From contig NZ_MQWC01000004.1 in NCBI RefSeq assembly GCF_002954405.1, positions 3,598,668 through 3,662,667 on the forward strand: DNA of 64,000 nt. The letters are read 5' to 3'. The notes under the pieces are model-generated. The model did no database searches. It saw only the letters and a program-made list of their open reading frames with translations, and had not been told where the DNA came from. Below are positions 18,701-26,824 of this stretch, in pieces. Position numbers and translations under genes: made by a program. How positions within the stretch are numbered: position 1 is the stretch's first letter; each line of letters opens with the position of its first letter. This DNA is from Salinibacter sp. 10B (GTDB lineage Bacteria > Bacteroidota > Rhodothermia > Rhodothermales > Salinibacteraceae).

Positions 18701-18974
18701 GGAGCGGACGCCACACGGCCGTCATCGTCTCCCGTCGGTATTGGCGAACCGCCTGCCAAAGGGGGCGTCGCCGGGGCGTTTCCATGTGCAGTGGTGTTCG
18801 GGCGTCGTCGTGAGCCTCAAGGACACGGTCGAGCATGGCCTGCAGCGGGACGAGGCCGTCCGTCCGGAGCGAACTGAGGTAGGTGGCGTGATGCGTACGG
18901 AGCGTCGCGGCGACACCGTCGAGTACGGTTTCGACGGTGGGCGACGAGGCGGACGAGGAGGGAGGGCAAGACAT
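15735..18974 (-). CDS. Large coiled-coil P-loop ATPase with C-terminal winged-helix-like region
   Basis: A 1079-residue soluble protein of no family I can name. About residues 1-700 are Arg/Glu/Gln/Ala-rich helices, probably long coiled coil. An AAA/STAND-like NTPase follows: Walker A near 742-752 reads GPAGSGRTSLL, with Arg where Lys is usual; Walker B is VCFIEQFEHVF near 816; a sensor-1-like LWIATTT near 858; then a HRLDPLDRTELEELI helix like those of Orc/Cdc6-type ATPases. Residues about 985-1030 (LTVEELSSVLGVSPATGRSLLETLG) look like a winged helix. No membrane span or signal. It is 59 bases downstream of an MscS channel gene on the same strand, so the two are probably co-expressed. Confidence 0.7.
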   Translation of the reverse strand: MSCPPSSSASSPTVETVLDGVAATLRTHHATYLSSLRTDGLVPLQAMLDRVLEAHDDARTPLHMETPRRRPLWQAVRQYRRETMTAVWRPLRTHLADLDLGTLLRDECRAVREGRTSLAADVPEEISRPEPDSLYTHDPSDDGWTRTRKAIVRGWRRVRLLWGKTSPQTQTVPMSALVARHAARTLSQTHADALDAAEQRIVQWTARLEREAVAWTHRLLEIERLLDRPEHHAPDTEVTTPPPSPDPTSGVMDADRSALYADITDRAQSLHQCLQDGRALQLDDVETQLSEGVTLFLDRLRDAANRADSFMADRRSSRAPRALKRKNTERRDRLNQWPDWFDEVIHRFTFLDALATLHDDLTDQHDTLVADLLEAGLTPARSAAETTVEQLRTLRNDIDALLSPPDPGKELDLLQAFDHQAETGFDVLDRELLHPLRECTPRRTTQAVVESHRSAIAALLDEQPEGFVIHSLSPPDTTTVEPTEAYSLAWQEGCRAVLDEVLFDAWRSALVPVLDAVETTTERATEVQAVVQFHLGAALQELQDLREARRHDQPDDAYVEHARELALDGLDRAISLLETNDATTGPAAGTVVHDTWRATTDTWTDLHDRMRAAGQARAHVLHLQGQLVRGARWLATETTRHVRATTTQLQRVLHRAQRQTQRLVRLGHAAVGTQPVDEAALRQTVDALSTVDAVLADLPLVYRRLFSFRPIQDPTLLVARATDRAAVEQHVEHWKRGLTNALVLTGPAGSGRTSLLNVLRKTTFRTAQRHTIELTERVTSEAHFAEAVVRALGLSFDSDFTLEAVANHLQSQPVPDRLRVCFIEQFEHVFHRKVGGTALGTRILDFLSQTDTRVLWIATTTDAAWQFIEASEPAAARLVARHRLDPLDRTELEELIMTRHQRSGLGLSFEMPDETNSPILSRRLRAIDDQDRRQALLRTEFFDRLHDVCGQNVMLALFYWFRSVTLDVDAATLRVRPLQPVSFDVLDTLPLPHAFALKALLEHGTLTVEELSSVLGVSPATGRSLLETLGNALVIAPAERVEGPGVFQFASIEYETRYRIRPLLIHPVTRVLRSRNIVH

Positions 18975-19033
18975 GACGCAGGGACGAGAGGCCGGCAGGC
19001 AAGGACGAGACGCTCAGCAGAGGAGACGGCGTG

Positions 19034-20059
19034 CTACGACGCCGGAGGCGGTCCGGTAGGGGTAGGCGACGAGGGAGAAGAGCCGAAGTGTGAGTGCGAC
19101 ATAGGGGGAAGAAGATCTTCCGCCCGGTATGCGCGGCGTGCCCGCTCGGTAATGTCGCTTGCCAGCAGCGCCTCGTACCGCGTGTCGATGACGTATGCCT
19201 TTACCTTCAGGTGGACGAGGTGACCTTCGTCGTACTCATCCTTTACCAGCACGACCACCGGTTTTTCGAGGTAAACGTAGGGGGAACTCACTGCGGACTG
19301 GTAGGCGATGTCCTTGGCACGCCCCTCGTCCACCCATCCTGGTAGATAGAGGTCTGTGCCTACCTGGCAATTCAGCTCTCCCGCATTGGCGTTCGAGACC
19401 TGCCCGTCGGCCACCTGTGCGTTTGGAACCGTCACGAGGTTGTCGTCCGGGGTCACGATGCGAGTGGAGCGGAGGCCGATGGACGTGACTTCCCCGTAGG
19501 TTCCCCCTACCAGAATTTTGTCGCCTACCTGGAACGATTGATCGAAGAGGATGACGAGGCCGCCGAAGATATTTTTGAGGAGGTCCTGCGCCGCAAAGCC
19601 GATGGCGACACCAATGGCCGCGGCCGCCGCGAAGAGCCCCTGCGCGTCGACGTCGAAGATGCCGCGGAGCACGACGTAGAGGGCGATGCCCCACAGAAGG
19701 ACGCGGAAGATGGGGACGAGGCGTTTGTAGAGGAGGCGCCGCTCGGCGTTGCGCTCAGCCAGCGTCTCCAGGATGAACGCCACTCCGTTGATCACGAAGA
19801 ACGTGAGCACGAGCACGAGCACGGCGCCCAGGGCTCGGAGGCCGAAGCTTCGGGCCGTCTCGCCGACTTCGCGCAGGGTGGGATCCTGCGCACCGAGAGG
19901 AGCGGCGGTGGTGGTCGCCGTGTCTGAGGAGGCGGCGTCCAGGGTTGCGGCGTTCGGGGACGGCTGCTGGGGGCTTGGAGGCTGTTCCTGTGCAGAGGCG
20001 GGGCCAACAAGTAGAAGCCCGGCCAGGAGGCCCGAGTATAGAAGTCGTGCTAGAACCAT
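19034..20059 (-). CDS. MscS-family mechanosensitive ion channel
   Basis: A 341-residue channel. An N-terminal signal-like segment (to about residue 23, PASAQ) is followed by a Pro/Ala/Thr-rich 45-residue stretch, two membrane helices (about 73-95 and 112-135), and the pore helix and beta domain with the classic sequence IGVAIGFAAQDLLKNIFGG, LFDQSFQVGDKI and IVTPDDNLVTVPN. The C-terminus is a Ser/Pro-rich tail after MSHSHFGSS. MscS channels release solutes on hypo-osmotic shock, which fits a halophile. The gene sits directly upstream of the large ATPase (59-base gap), a pairing that suggests ATP- or partner-controlled gating; this is inference. Confidence 0.93.
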   Translation of the reverse strand: MVLARLLYSGLLAGLLLVGPASAQEQPPSPQQPSPNAATLDAASSDTATTTAAPLGAQDPTLREVGETARSFGLRALGAVLVLVLTFFVINGVAFILETLAERNAERRLLYKRLVPIFRVLLWGIALYVVLRGIFDVDAQGLFAAAAAIGVAIGFAAQDLLKNIFGGLVILFDQSFQVGDKILVGGTYGEVTSIGLRSTRIVTPDDNLVTVPNAQVADGQVSNANAGELNCQVGTDLYLPGWVDEGRAKDIAYQSAVSSPYVYLEKPVVVLVKDEYDEGHLVHLKVKAYVIDTRYEALLASDITERARRAYRAEDLLPPMSHSHFGSSPSSPTPTGPPPAS

Positions 20060-20165
20060 TCGTTGAGCTCGATCGCCGTGCGGTGCATGAGCGTTCTAGA
20101 AGGTAGGGAAGCGAGACGGGGCCTGCAATACGAGTCGGGTTCGCAGGGAGGGACTGCGGATCGGA

Positions 20166-20179
20166 GGGCCTTGAGGCCC
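20166..20179. terminator. Short GC-rich hairpin between MFS and MscS genes
   Basis: GGGCCT (20166-20171) and AGGCCC (20174-20179) form a 6-bp stem around TG in the gap between the MFS gene's stop and the MscS gene's start. No T-run follows on either strand; a weak terminator candidate. Confidence 0.3.
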
Positions 20180-20226
20180 CTGATTCGGAGTTGGGGAGCG
20201 CCCCGAGTGCCTGTCTGGACGGAGCG

Positions 20227-21453
20227 TCACGACGCCCGGGGGGCGTGCAGCACCAGCACGGCGCCGATCGCCACGAGCAGAGCGATCCCTGCGGCAGCAT
20301 AGAAGAGCGCACTGAGGCCGCCAAGGGCCAGCATGCTTCCGAGCAGCAGCGGGCCCACCGCCTGGCCGAGTCGCAAGACCATGCCGTTCAGCGACAGGAT
20401 GATGCCGCGGGACGCATCGGAGGCCAGTTCGGTAAGGCGCGTCTGGAGGGCCGGTTGGTTGAGGCCCTGGGCCACGCCCGAGAGGAGGGACGCTGCCCCC
20501 ACGCCCCATGGGGCTGGGGCCCACGGCATGAGGACGAGGGCCACCGCATTGATGAGGAGCGATCCTTGGATCAGGCGTTCTTTCGGAATGGTCATGCTGA
20601 GGCGGCCGAGCTGGGTGGCCACAAGGCCACTGGACACCGAGGCGAGGGCCAGGATGAGGCCGGCCACGATGGGCGGAGAGCCAAACCGTGCGTCCAGGAA
20701 CTCCGGCACGTACGTGAGGAAGGCGCCGAAGAGAAGCACGTACACCCCAAAGTTGATCGCGAGGACGCCCAGAATCTGTGGGTCGGTGAGCCGGGCGCGA
20801 GCCACCGAAACGTATTTCGACAAGGACTGTGCGCGATCGACAGGTGGGGGCTCTAACTTCCACGCCACGGCCGCCCCCACGGGCAGGGCCAGCAGGGGCA
20901 GTGCAAACGGCCAAAACCACGCTATTGCCGCGAGGGTGCCGCCAAGCGCCGGGTAAATGGCCGTGCCCACGTTCAGGGCCGAGGCGTTGTACCCGATGGC
21001 TGCAGTGCGGGCCGTGCCCTGGTAGCGGTCGCCGATGAGTGTGACGGCGAGGCCCACAAGGGGAGCAGCGGCCATGCCCTGCAGGGCGCGCAGTGTGAGA
21101 AGCACTGGAAACGAGCGGGCCAAGGCACAGGCCCCGCCTGCAAGGCCGAATACGAAGAGCGTCGGGACGAGCACCCGCTTGCGCCCCAGCCGGTCGGCCA
21201 TTGCGCCGGCGAGCGGCGCGCTTACAATGCCCGGCAGCGAGTAGGCCGTCACGATCCATCCCACCTGCACCCGTGAGATGTCGAATACGTCGACGACCGT
21301 TGGGAAGGCAGGGGCGACACTCGACACATTGCCCACGGCCACCAGCGTTACACAAAAGAGCAGCCACAGCTCCGAGTCGCGGTACGGGGGGCTCGATACG
21401 GAGGAGGGATCGGCCGGAGCGGCGGCGTCAGCGGGCGAACCGTCGGGAGGCAT
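20227..21453 (-). CDS. MFS transporter (DHA-type exporter)
   Basis: A 408-residue major facilitator with about 12 membrane helices. After a 25-residue polar N-terminus comes the first helix LWLLFCVTLVAVGNVSSVAPAFPTV; the loop 2-3 signature is AGAMADRLGRKRVLV, and LTLRALQGMAAAPLVGLAVTLI is the helix-4 region with the drug:H+ antiporter pattern. The second half begins near SLSKYVSVARARL. It probably exports drugs or metabolites from the cytosol using the proton or sodium gradient; the substrate is not readable. The MscS-ATPase pair lies downstream on the same strand, separated by 167 bases with a hairpin, so it may or may not be in the same transcript. Confidence 0.88.
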   Translation of the reverse strand: MPPDGSPADAAAPADPSSVSSPPYRDSELWLLFCVTLVAVGNVSSVAPAFPTVVDVFDISRVQVGWIVTAYSLPGIVSAPLAGAMADRLGRKRVLVPTLFVFGLAGGACALARSFPVLLTLRALQGMAAAPLVGLAVTLIGDRYQGTARTAAIGYNASALNVGTAIYPALGGTLAAIAWFWPFALPLLALPVGAAVAWKLEPPPVDRAQSLSKYVSVARARLTDPQILGVLAINFGVYVLLFGAFLTYVPEFLDARFGSPPIVAGLILALASVSSGLVATQLGRLSMTIPKERLIQGSLLINAVALVLMPWAPAPWGVGAASLLSGVAQGLNQPALQTRLTELASDASRGIILSLNGMVLRLGQAVGPLLLGSMLALGGLSALFYAAAGIALLVAIGAVLVLHAPRAS

Positions 21454-21790
21454 GAGAGCCGAGAGTTCAGGGAAGAAGCGGAGGGGCGAAGCGACACCGG
21501 CCCGGGTTGAGTAGACTGGACTGGAGGGTCAAGGGATACTCATTTTTATGATGAGTGGACCCGCTAAATAAAGTGGAGAGGAAAAATCCAATGATCATGT
21601 CTCGACGTATCCGTTCGTTCAACTATTCGCCGCGTCGAATCAGTCGCTCCTCAGTCAACACGAGACGCCGTACAGAACGATATTCGAGAGTTTTCGAGTC
21701 CCGCGTCCGATCGGGGACTGCAATTGGATCGTGGGCCAGAATCGTTCACGCCGGTTGATATGCCGAGGCTTCACGACACGATCTCTTTTG
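21454..21790. promoter_or_regulatory. Non-coding region upstream of the MFS gene, with a 6-bp inverted repeat
   Basis: No convincing gene. It is more AT-rich than its surroundings and should contain the promoter of the MFS gene. ACTCAT (21538-21543) and ATGAGT (21551-21556) form an inverted repeat about 85 bases upstream of the MFS start, which could be an operator. The rest shows no pattern I can name. A 67-codon open frame at 21555-21758 is strongly basic and looks accidental. Confidence 0.4.
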
Positions 21791-24298
21791 CTACCGCCGA
21801 AACCGAATGTCCTGCACGCGCCGTCCGATCGCGACCACGAAGCCGACAGTCATCACGATAATCCCGATCCAGAGCAGGCTGATGAGCGGTTTGGTGTAGG
21901 CCTGTACCACCACCCAGTTTTCCGGCATCACGTCCACGCCTTCCACGGCGAACGTTGCCTTGCCGTTATTTGCGTTCATCTCCGTAAATGCCATCCGCAG
22001 ATCCCAGTCCCCAACGCGATTTTCGATGTACTGCTGACTGTTGTCGTTCATCACCAGGTAGATTGGCATCAGCGACCGGGTCTCCTGCGTTTCGAAATTC
22101 GTTACCCGGAGGTTTGCTCCCACGGCCATTTGGGCATCGTCCGGCACCCGTTCCGGAATGGACACGTCTGATTCCGCCATGCCCTGCGGGCCCTTCAGCA
22201 CCGTGAACCCGTCGAATGCTACGGCAAACTGCCGGTCGCCCAGCGTCGTCGAGTCACCACGGGACAGCTGGAACTCCCCGCCCGGCTTGCCCTCCTTCGA
22301 CCCCATGCCGGTCGCCTCCTTCGGGGTCACGGACAGGAAAATGTCCTTTTCGAGGAAGGCCTTTACGTCCGGGTGCATGAACCACTGGTCGCCGCTTCCC
22401 TGATAGGCGACCGGTTTCATGGTATAGGAGCGGCCCTTCGGGTCCGTTACGTCAATGATGTACTGCCCGCGCCCCCGCTCCGTGGTGGACTTACCGGTGT
22501 AGGTAACCCGGTATCCGTTGACGAGGCGCGTTTGTCCCTTGGCCACCACGAAGTTTTCGCGCGGCATCTGGTCTTCATTGGCCGAGGGCGTCGTGCCGAG
22601 ACGCGGCAGGGCACGATCAAAGCCACTCGACGCGATAATGCCGAGAATCGTAATTGCCAATCCGACGTGGGCAATTGCGCCACCCGCCATGCGCGGGTTG
22701 CCGCGCAGCACGCGCCAGAGCACCATGCCGTTGCCGAAGAGAGCGAAGAAGCCCACAAACAAGAGCATCAGCATCTGAAGCGCCTGGCCGTACATCGCCC
22801 AGAACTGGGAGAGGCCGCTAAAGAGCCCGGCGGATGCCGTTTGAGACGGTCCCACGGAGCCAGCGGGGAGGAGAACCGTCTGTTCGGCAAACGGGGTGAA
22901 GATGAGAATCGCGATTGTGCAGGTCGTTGCGAATGCCACCGGCTTCAAGAGCACGCGGTTCAGGCTTTCCACGTCCATCTTGTTCCACCAGAAGAGCTGT
23001 CCCAGTCCCGCAAGAAAGACAAAGCCCAGCGCCAGCGGGAGCGTCCATTCGTTGTAGAACTCGGTGGGCACGGCCGAGGGATTGTCGCGGAAGATGCGAC
23101 CGAAGATGGGGGCGCTGGTGCCGAGGATAATCACGGCCGCGGTGGTGCAAAGGAGCACAGCGCCAGAGAGGATCATGAACTCGCGCGAGAGAATGCGCGG
23201 CTCCTTATCGGGCGTCGGCAGTTCGCGGTAGCGGTACACGAAGAGCCCGATGCCGACCGTGCCGATCATGGCGATCCAAATCAAGAGCTGGTTGTAGAGG
23301 CCGAGGTCGACGAACGAGTGTACGGAGACGTCTCCCAGGATGCCGCTACGGGTGAGAAACGTGGAGTAGATGACCAGCACGTAGGCCGCGATCGAAAGGA
23401 GAAGGGAGGCCTTCTGCCCTGTCCCGCTCTTCTTCTGCACGAGCATAGTGTGGAAGGCCGCCACCCCTACAATCCAGGGCACGAGCGATGAGTTTTCGAC
23501 GGGATCCCATGCCCAGTAGCCGCCGAAGGAAAGCGTCACGTACGCCCAGTATCCGCCCATCGTGATGGCCACGCCCAGGATGGCGACGGCGAAGAGTGTC
23601 CACGGCAGGGCCGGGCGCACCCACTGCGTGTACTTCTTGCGCCAGAGCGCCGCAATCGCAAACGCGAAGGGTACCACCATCGACGAGAAGCCGATGAAGA
23701 GGAACGGCGGGTGAATCGTCATCCACGGGTTCTGGAGAAGGTCATTCAATCCCTGCCCGTCCGCCGGGACGAAGTTCGGGTTCTGTTGGAAGATGGGGGC
23801 GTCAGTGAACTTCTCCGCGAGTGTCATGAACGGAGACGCCCCGATTTCGAGCGGGCCGAATTGCAGGCCCACGACCATCGACAGCAGGAAGAACTGGCAG
23901 AAAGCCACCACCGCCATTACGTGCCGCTCGTAGTCGCGCTGCACGTAGGCGATGAGGGCTGCACCCACTCCACACATCATGAGAATCCAGAACAGGAATG
24001 ATCCTTCCTGCCCCGCCCAGAAGGTGGAAAACAGGTAGTGTCCGGGGAGGTCGTTCGAGGAATTCTGGTAGACGTAGGCGTACTGGTACTGGTGGTTGAG
24101 GATCAGATACCAGAGCACGACGGAGGTCGAAACGACGGCCGCACTCATTACGCCCCAGGCCCAGCGCCCGGCCCGTTTCCAGGAGCGGGCCTGTGCGGAG
24201 GCATCGTCCGATTGGGCGGACCAGAAGAACGCTATGGCCGATCCGCCGCACGCGATAAACGCGACGAGCAGAAGGACTTCGCCGATGGTGCCGAGCAT
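21791..24298 (-). CDS. ccmF: CcmF-type cytochrome c haem lyase
   Basis: An 835-residue membrane protein of the haem-handling HHP family, involved in attaching haem to apocytochromes c on the outer face of the inner membrane. The WWD-type motif GGYWAWDPVENSSLVPW lies at about residues 252-268, with conserved histidines in flanking helices (MTIHPPFLFIGFS and VAAFHTMLVQKK). The long C-terminal part after about residue 600 is a soluble periplasmic domain ending in a last membrane helix (PLISLLWIGIIVMTVGFVVAIG). It is longer than E. coli CcmF (about 650). No other ccm genes are in the window. Its clients would include the cytochromes of the ACIII-caa3 operon here. Confidence 0.9.
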   Translation of the reverse strand: MLGTIGEVLLLVAFIACGGSAIAFFWSAQSDDASAQARSWKRAGRWAWGVMSAAVVSTSVVLWYLILNHQYQYAYVYQNSSNDLPGHYLFSTFWAGQEGSFLFWILMMCGVGAALIAYVQRDYERHVMAVVAFCQFFLLSMVVGLQFGPLEIGASPFMTLAEKFTDAPIFQQNPNFVPADGQGLNDLLQNPWMTIHPPFLFIGFSSMVVPFAFAIAALWRKKYTQWVRPALPWTLFAVAILGVAITMGGYWAYVTLSFGGYWAWDPVENSSLVPWIVGVAAFHTMLVQKKSGTGQKASLLLSIAAYVLVIYSTFLTRSGILGDVSVHSFVDLGLYNQLLIWIAMIGTVGIGLFVYRYRELPTPDKEPRILSREFMILSGAVLLCTTAAVIILGTSAPIFGRIFRDNPSAVPTEFYNEWTLPLALGFVFLAGLGQLFWWNKMDVESLNRVLLKPVAFATTCTIAILIFTPFAEQTVLLPAGSVGPSQTASAGLFSGLSQFWAMYGQALQMLMLLFVGFFALFGNGMVLWRVLRGNPRMAGGAIAHVGLAITILGIIASSGFDRALPRLGTTPSANEDQMPRENFVVAKGQTRLVNGYRVTYTGKSTTERGRGQYIIDVTDPKGRSYTMKPVAYQGSGDQWFMHPDVKAFLEKDIFLSVTPKEATGMGSKEGKPGGEFQLSRGDSTTLGDRQFAVAFDGFTVLKGPQGMAESDVSIPERVPDDAQMAVGANLRVTNFETQETRSLMPIYLVMNDNSQQYIENRVGDWDLRMAFTEMNANNGKATFAVEGVDVMPENWVVVQAYTKPLISLLWIGIIVMTVGFVVAIGRRVQDIRFRR

Positions 24299-24439
24299 GA
24301 AGCAGCAGGGAGGCAGTCTGGAAGATGGTGGGAGTGGATGGTAATCGAAGCCCGTTTCCCAGTTCCGGGTCCCGATTCGAAGGGGCGCCTGGATTCACGG
24401 GGAATTGGGGGCGTTCGTACCGAGCAGGGGCCCGCCGAG

Positions 24440-25024
24440 TCAGGAGTTCGGGGCTTGCCGCTCCAGTAGGTCGCGCTGCAGCCGCACGGCGGTGGCCAGC
24501 AGATAGGCGGAGTACACGCCCAGTGCCACCCAGCCGTAGCGGGCCAGCCAGATCGGCTCAATGCTCGGGTGCAGCCACGCTGCGTATTGTTGGGGCGGCA
24601 GGTACCAGGCCTGACACACCGGGGTCACATCCGACCACACGCAAGGCAGGAGAGGGAGCATGTAGGCCAGGCCGACGAGGTTGTAGGGGATGGCCGCCGC
24701 GCGCCAGTACCGGAAGACTGTGGCCCGCCAGTCGGGCGATGTGGGGATCGGCTGGTCCCGGAGCACCGTTAGGGCATCCCCGCGCCACAGCGCCAGGGGA
24801 ATGAGGGCCCGTGCGGCAAAGCCCGTCGCAAAGCCCATGGGCGTTTCCCCAATCCACAGATACACCGTGATGCCGAGCAACGCCGACGTGCGCCAGTAGA
24901 CCAGCAGCCGCTTGCGTACGGACGGCAGCGTGACCGACACCCCCAGCAAGCACAGGGGCACCACTACCAACAGCACCACGGCGAGGATAAAGTCGACGTA
25001 GACGAGCGTATCGTATAGATTCAT
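24440..25024 (-). CDS. DUF3177-family integral membrane protein
   Basis: A 194-residue protein with about five membrane helices. The pattern YVDFILAVVLLVVVPLCLLG, VYWRTSALLGITVYLWIG, GFAARALIPLALW and the later LPLLPCV, CQAWYLPP matches DUF3177, a family I know chiefly from cyanobacteria. Function unknown. It precedes ccmF by 141 bases on the same strand; since ccmF works in the same membrane, a shared role in cytochrome maturation is possible but unsupported by any motif. The ATG at 25024 opens directly on the first helix. Confidence 0.72.
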   Translation of the reverse strand: MNLYDTLVYVDFILAVVLLVVVPLCLLGVSVTLPSVRKRLLVYWRTSALLGITVYLWIGETPMGFATGFAARALIPLALWRGDALTVLRDQPIPTSPDWRATVFRYWRAAAIPYNLVGLAYMLPLLPCVWSDVTPVCQAWYLPPQQYAAWLHPSIEPIWLARYGWVALGVYSAYLLATAVRLQRDLLERQAPNS

Positions 25025-25156
25025 GGACGAGAGGAACTAAGGGGAGAGCCGTCGACGGAGAAAATGCACTTTTTAGGCATCTTTTAGGACGAACGGGCGT
25101 TCACATACCGTTGTACAATTGTTGTCATCGTTCCGGTTCTTCACTTCCACTCTCGT

Positions 25157-25639
25157 ATGTCTCGTTCCCGTTCCCCAAAGAAGGTTCGCCTTTTCCGCCA
25201 CCGTCCACTGTGCTTTGCGCTCGTAGGCCTCGGCTTTTTCGCCATGATCACGGCCTGTATGGCCAGTGGGCAGTCGCACAGTCATCTTCTTGACGATCCG
25301 CGGGGAGAGGCCAGCTATTACGGACACCGATTTGCCGGGGAGACCACGGCCAATGGAGAAACCTTCGACCCCGATGACATGACGGCCGCCCATCCGAGCC
25401 TGCCATTCAACACCGTCGTGCGCGTTACCCGGGTTGGGGGGGAGCAGCGGCGAGCGGTCACCGTCCGCGTCAACGATCGGGGACCGTATGCCGGCGATCG
25501 TATTATCGATCTTTCGAGAGCCGCGGCTGAAGAGATCGGTATGATCGAGGAGGGGGTCGTTGACGTGCGCATTGAGGTCTTGGAATTGCCGGGAGACACG
25601 CAGACGGCATCGAGCCGATCCAGCACAGGGGGGTGGTGA
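25157..25639 (+). CDS. rlpA: RlpA-like lipoprotein (septal-ring/peptidoglycan-binding double-psi barrel)
   Basis: A 160-residue exported protein. A basic N-terminus and hydrophobic core lead to the lipobox-like ITAC, suggesting a lipoprotein anchored at about Cys34. The double-psi beta-barrel has GEASYYGHRFAGETTANGETFD, MTAAHPSLPFNTVVRVTR, VRVNDRGPYAGDRIIDLS and AAAEEIGM, the conserved set of RlpA proteins including the catalytic Asp region known in Pseudomonas RlpA lytic transglycosylase. It lacks the C-terminal SPOR domain that many RlpA proteins have. It converges on the deacetylase gene with 3 bases between stops. Confidence 0.92.
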   Translation: MSRSRSPKKVRLFRHRPLCFALVGLGFFAMITACMASGQSHSHLLDDPRGEASYYGHRFAGETTANGETFDPDDMTAAHPSLPFNTVVRVTRVGGEQRRAVTVRVNDRGPYAGDRIIDLSRAAAEEIGMIEEGVVDVRIEVLELPGDTQTASSRSSTGGW

Positions 25640-25642
25640 CGG

Positions 25643-26824
25643 TTAATACCAGTGGGGGGCCAGGATCTCCAAAACCTGCGTGCTGGTTTGTTGATTTTTT
25701 TCCCGGACATCGGGGCGGCGCGAAAGGTTGAAGGACGGTTCCGGGTCGTGAAGGGTGGAGGTGAGGGACGCGTCCAGTTGATCCTGCCATTGCGTGCGCC
25801 AGTCGGCGGGAATCGTGTCGGGCAGGTCGAGGTCCTGCATAAGAAGAGCAAGCAGCGTCCACACGCGCACCACGGCATCGAGGTGGTAGCCCCCACCGAA
25901 TGTGCAGAGTATTCGTCCGTTCGTGTGTTCGTCGGCGAGGGAAAGGAGGTCTCGGAACAGATCCTCGTACGTTTGAGAAGTCAGGAGGAGGTCGGCCAGC
26001 GGGTCTTGGAAGTGAGCATCGGCCCCACACTGCGCGACGATTACGTCCGGGGCGAACTTGTCGAGAGCGTACGGCACCACTCGTTCAAACGCGTCGCGAT
26101 AGCTCTCAGGCTCGGTGTGTGGCATCAGGGGAACGTTGACCGCGGAGCCCTCGCCGGCCTCTTCGCCAATTTCGTCCACGCCTCCACTACCGGGAAAAAG
26201 ATACTGTCCCGACTCGTGTAGGCTAATTGTGAGCACACCGGGGTCGTCGTAGTGCAGAAACTGGACACCATCGCCATGGTGCACGTCAATGTCGACGTAC
26301 GCGACGCGCAGGTTCTGCTCGCGTAGCGTGTTGATGGCAACCGAAAGATCGTTGTAGACGCAGAAGCCGGAGGCCCGGTCGCGATGGGCATGGTGCAACC
26401 CGCCGCCCATCTGCAGGACGCGGGACGCTTTCTCCTCCGCAATTAGACGGGCTCCGTGTAGGGTCCCGCCGACGAGGCCACGGGTGGCTGCGTCCATATT
26501 TTCGAAGACCGGTACGTCGCCAGTGTTAATGCCGTAGTCCCACGCTTCGGGGGGCGGACGCCCGTCGGAGGCCGCCTCCACCTTTTTCACAAGCGACTCG
26601 CTGTGGACCCGACGCACTTCCGCGCGGGAAGCCACCGGGGGAGATATCGGGTCGATTGGTTGCCCGAGCGCGTCGAGCAGGCTCACCACCATCTCCTGCC
26701 GAATGGGGCTGAACGGGTGGTCGGGGCCAAAGTCGTAGTCGAGGTAGCGGTCGTCGAAAAGGAGGGTAGCCACGGATCGGAGACCGGTCCTGCGAGGGGG
26801 GCGAGGGACAAAAGGAGTCTTCAT
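25643..26824 (-). CDS. HDAC-fold deacetylase (AcuC/class I HDAC-like)
   Basis: A 393-residue arginase/deacetylase-fold enzyme. The zinc and catalytic residues are visible: QMGGGLHHAHRDRASGFCVYND (tandem His), VAYVDIDVHHGDGVQ (zinc Asp and His), and later CGADAHFQDPLADLLL (Asp) and FGGGYH. Bacterial relatives include AcuC, which removes acetyl groups from acetyl-CoA synthetase, and acetylpolyamine hydrolases; the PDHPFSPIR opening favours the AcuC/HDAC group. No acu or acs gene is adjacent. The frame is open to 26923, but the ATG at 26824 (MKTPFVPRPP) gives the usual family N-terminus. Confidence 0.9.
   Translation of the reverse strand: MKTPFVPRPPRRTGLRSVATLLFDDRYLDYDFGPDHPFSPIRQEMVVSLLDALGQPIDPISPPVASRAEVRRVHSESLVKKVEAASDGRPPPEAWDYGINTGDVPVFENMDAATRGLVGGTLHGARLIAEEKASRVLQMGGGLHHAHRDRASGFCVYNDLSVAINTLREQNLRVAYVDIDVHHGDGVQFLHYDDPGVLTISLHESGQYLFPGSGGVDEIGEEAGEGSAVNVPLMPHTEPESYRDAFERVVPYALDKFAPDVIVAQCGADAHFQDPLADLLLTSQTYEDLFRDLLSLADEHTNGRILCTFGGGYHLDAVVRVWTLLALLMQDLDLPDTIPADWRTQWQDQLDASLTSTLHDPEPSFNLSRRPDVREKNQQTSTQVLEILAPHWY

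Noticed and set aside
21555-21758. A 67-codon basic open frame in the gap before the MFS gene
   Set aside because: Arg/Ser-rich, no homology I recognise and no support from context.
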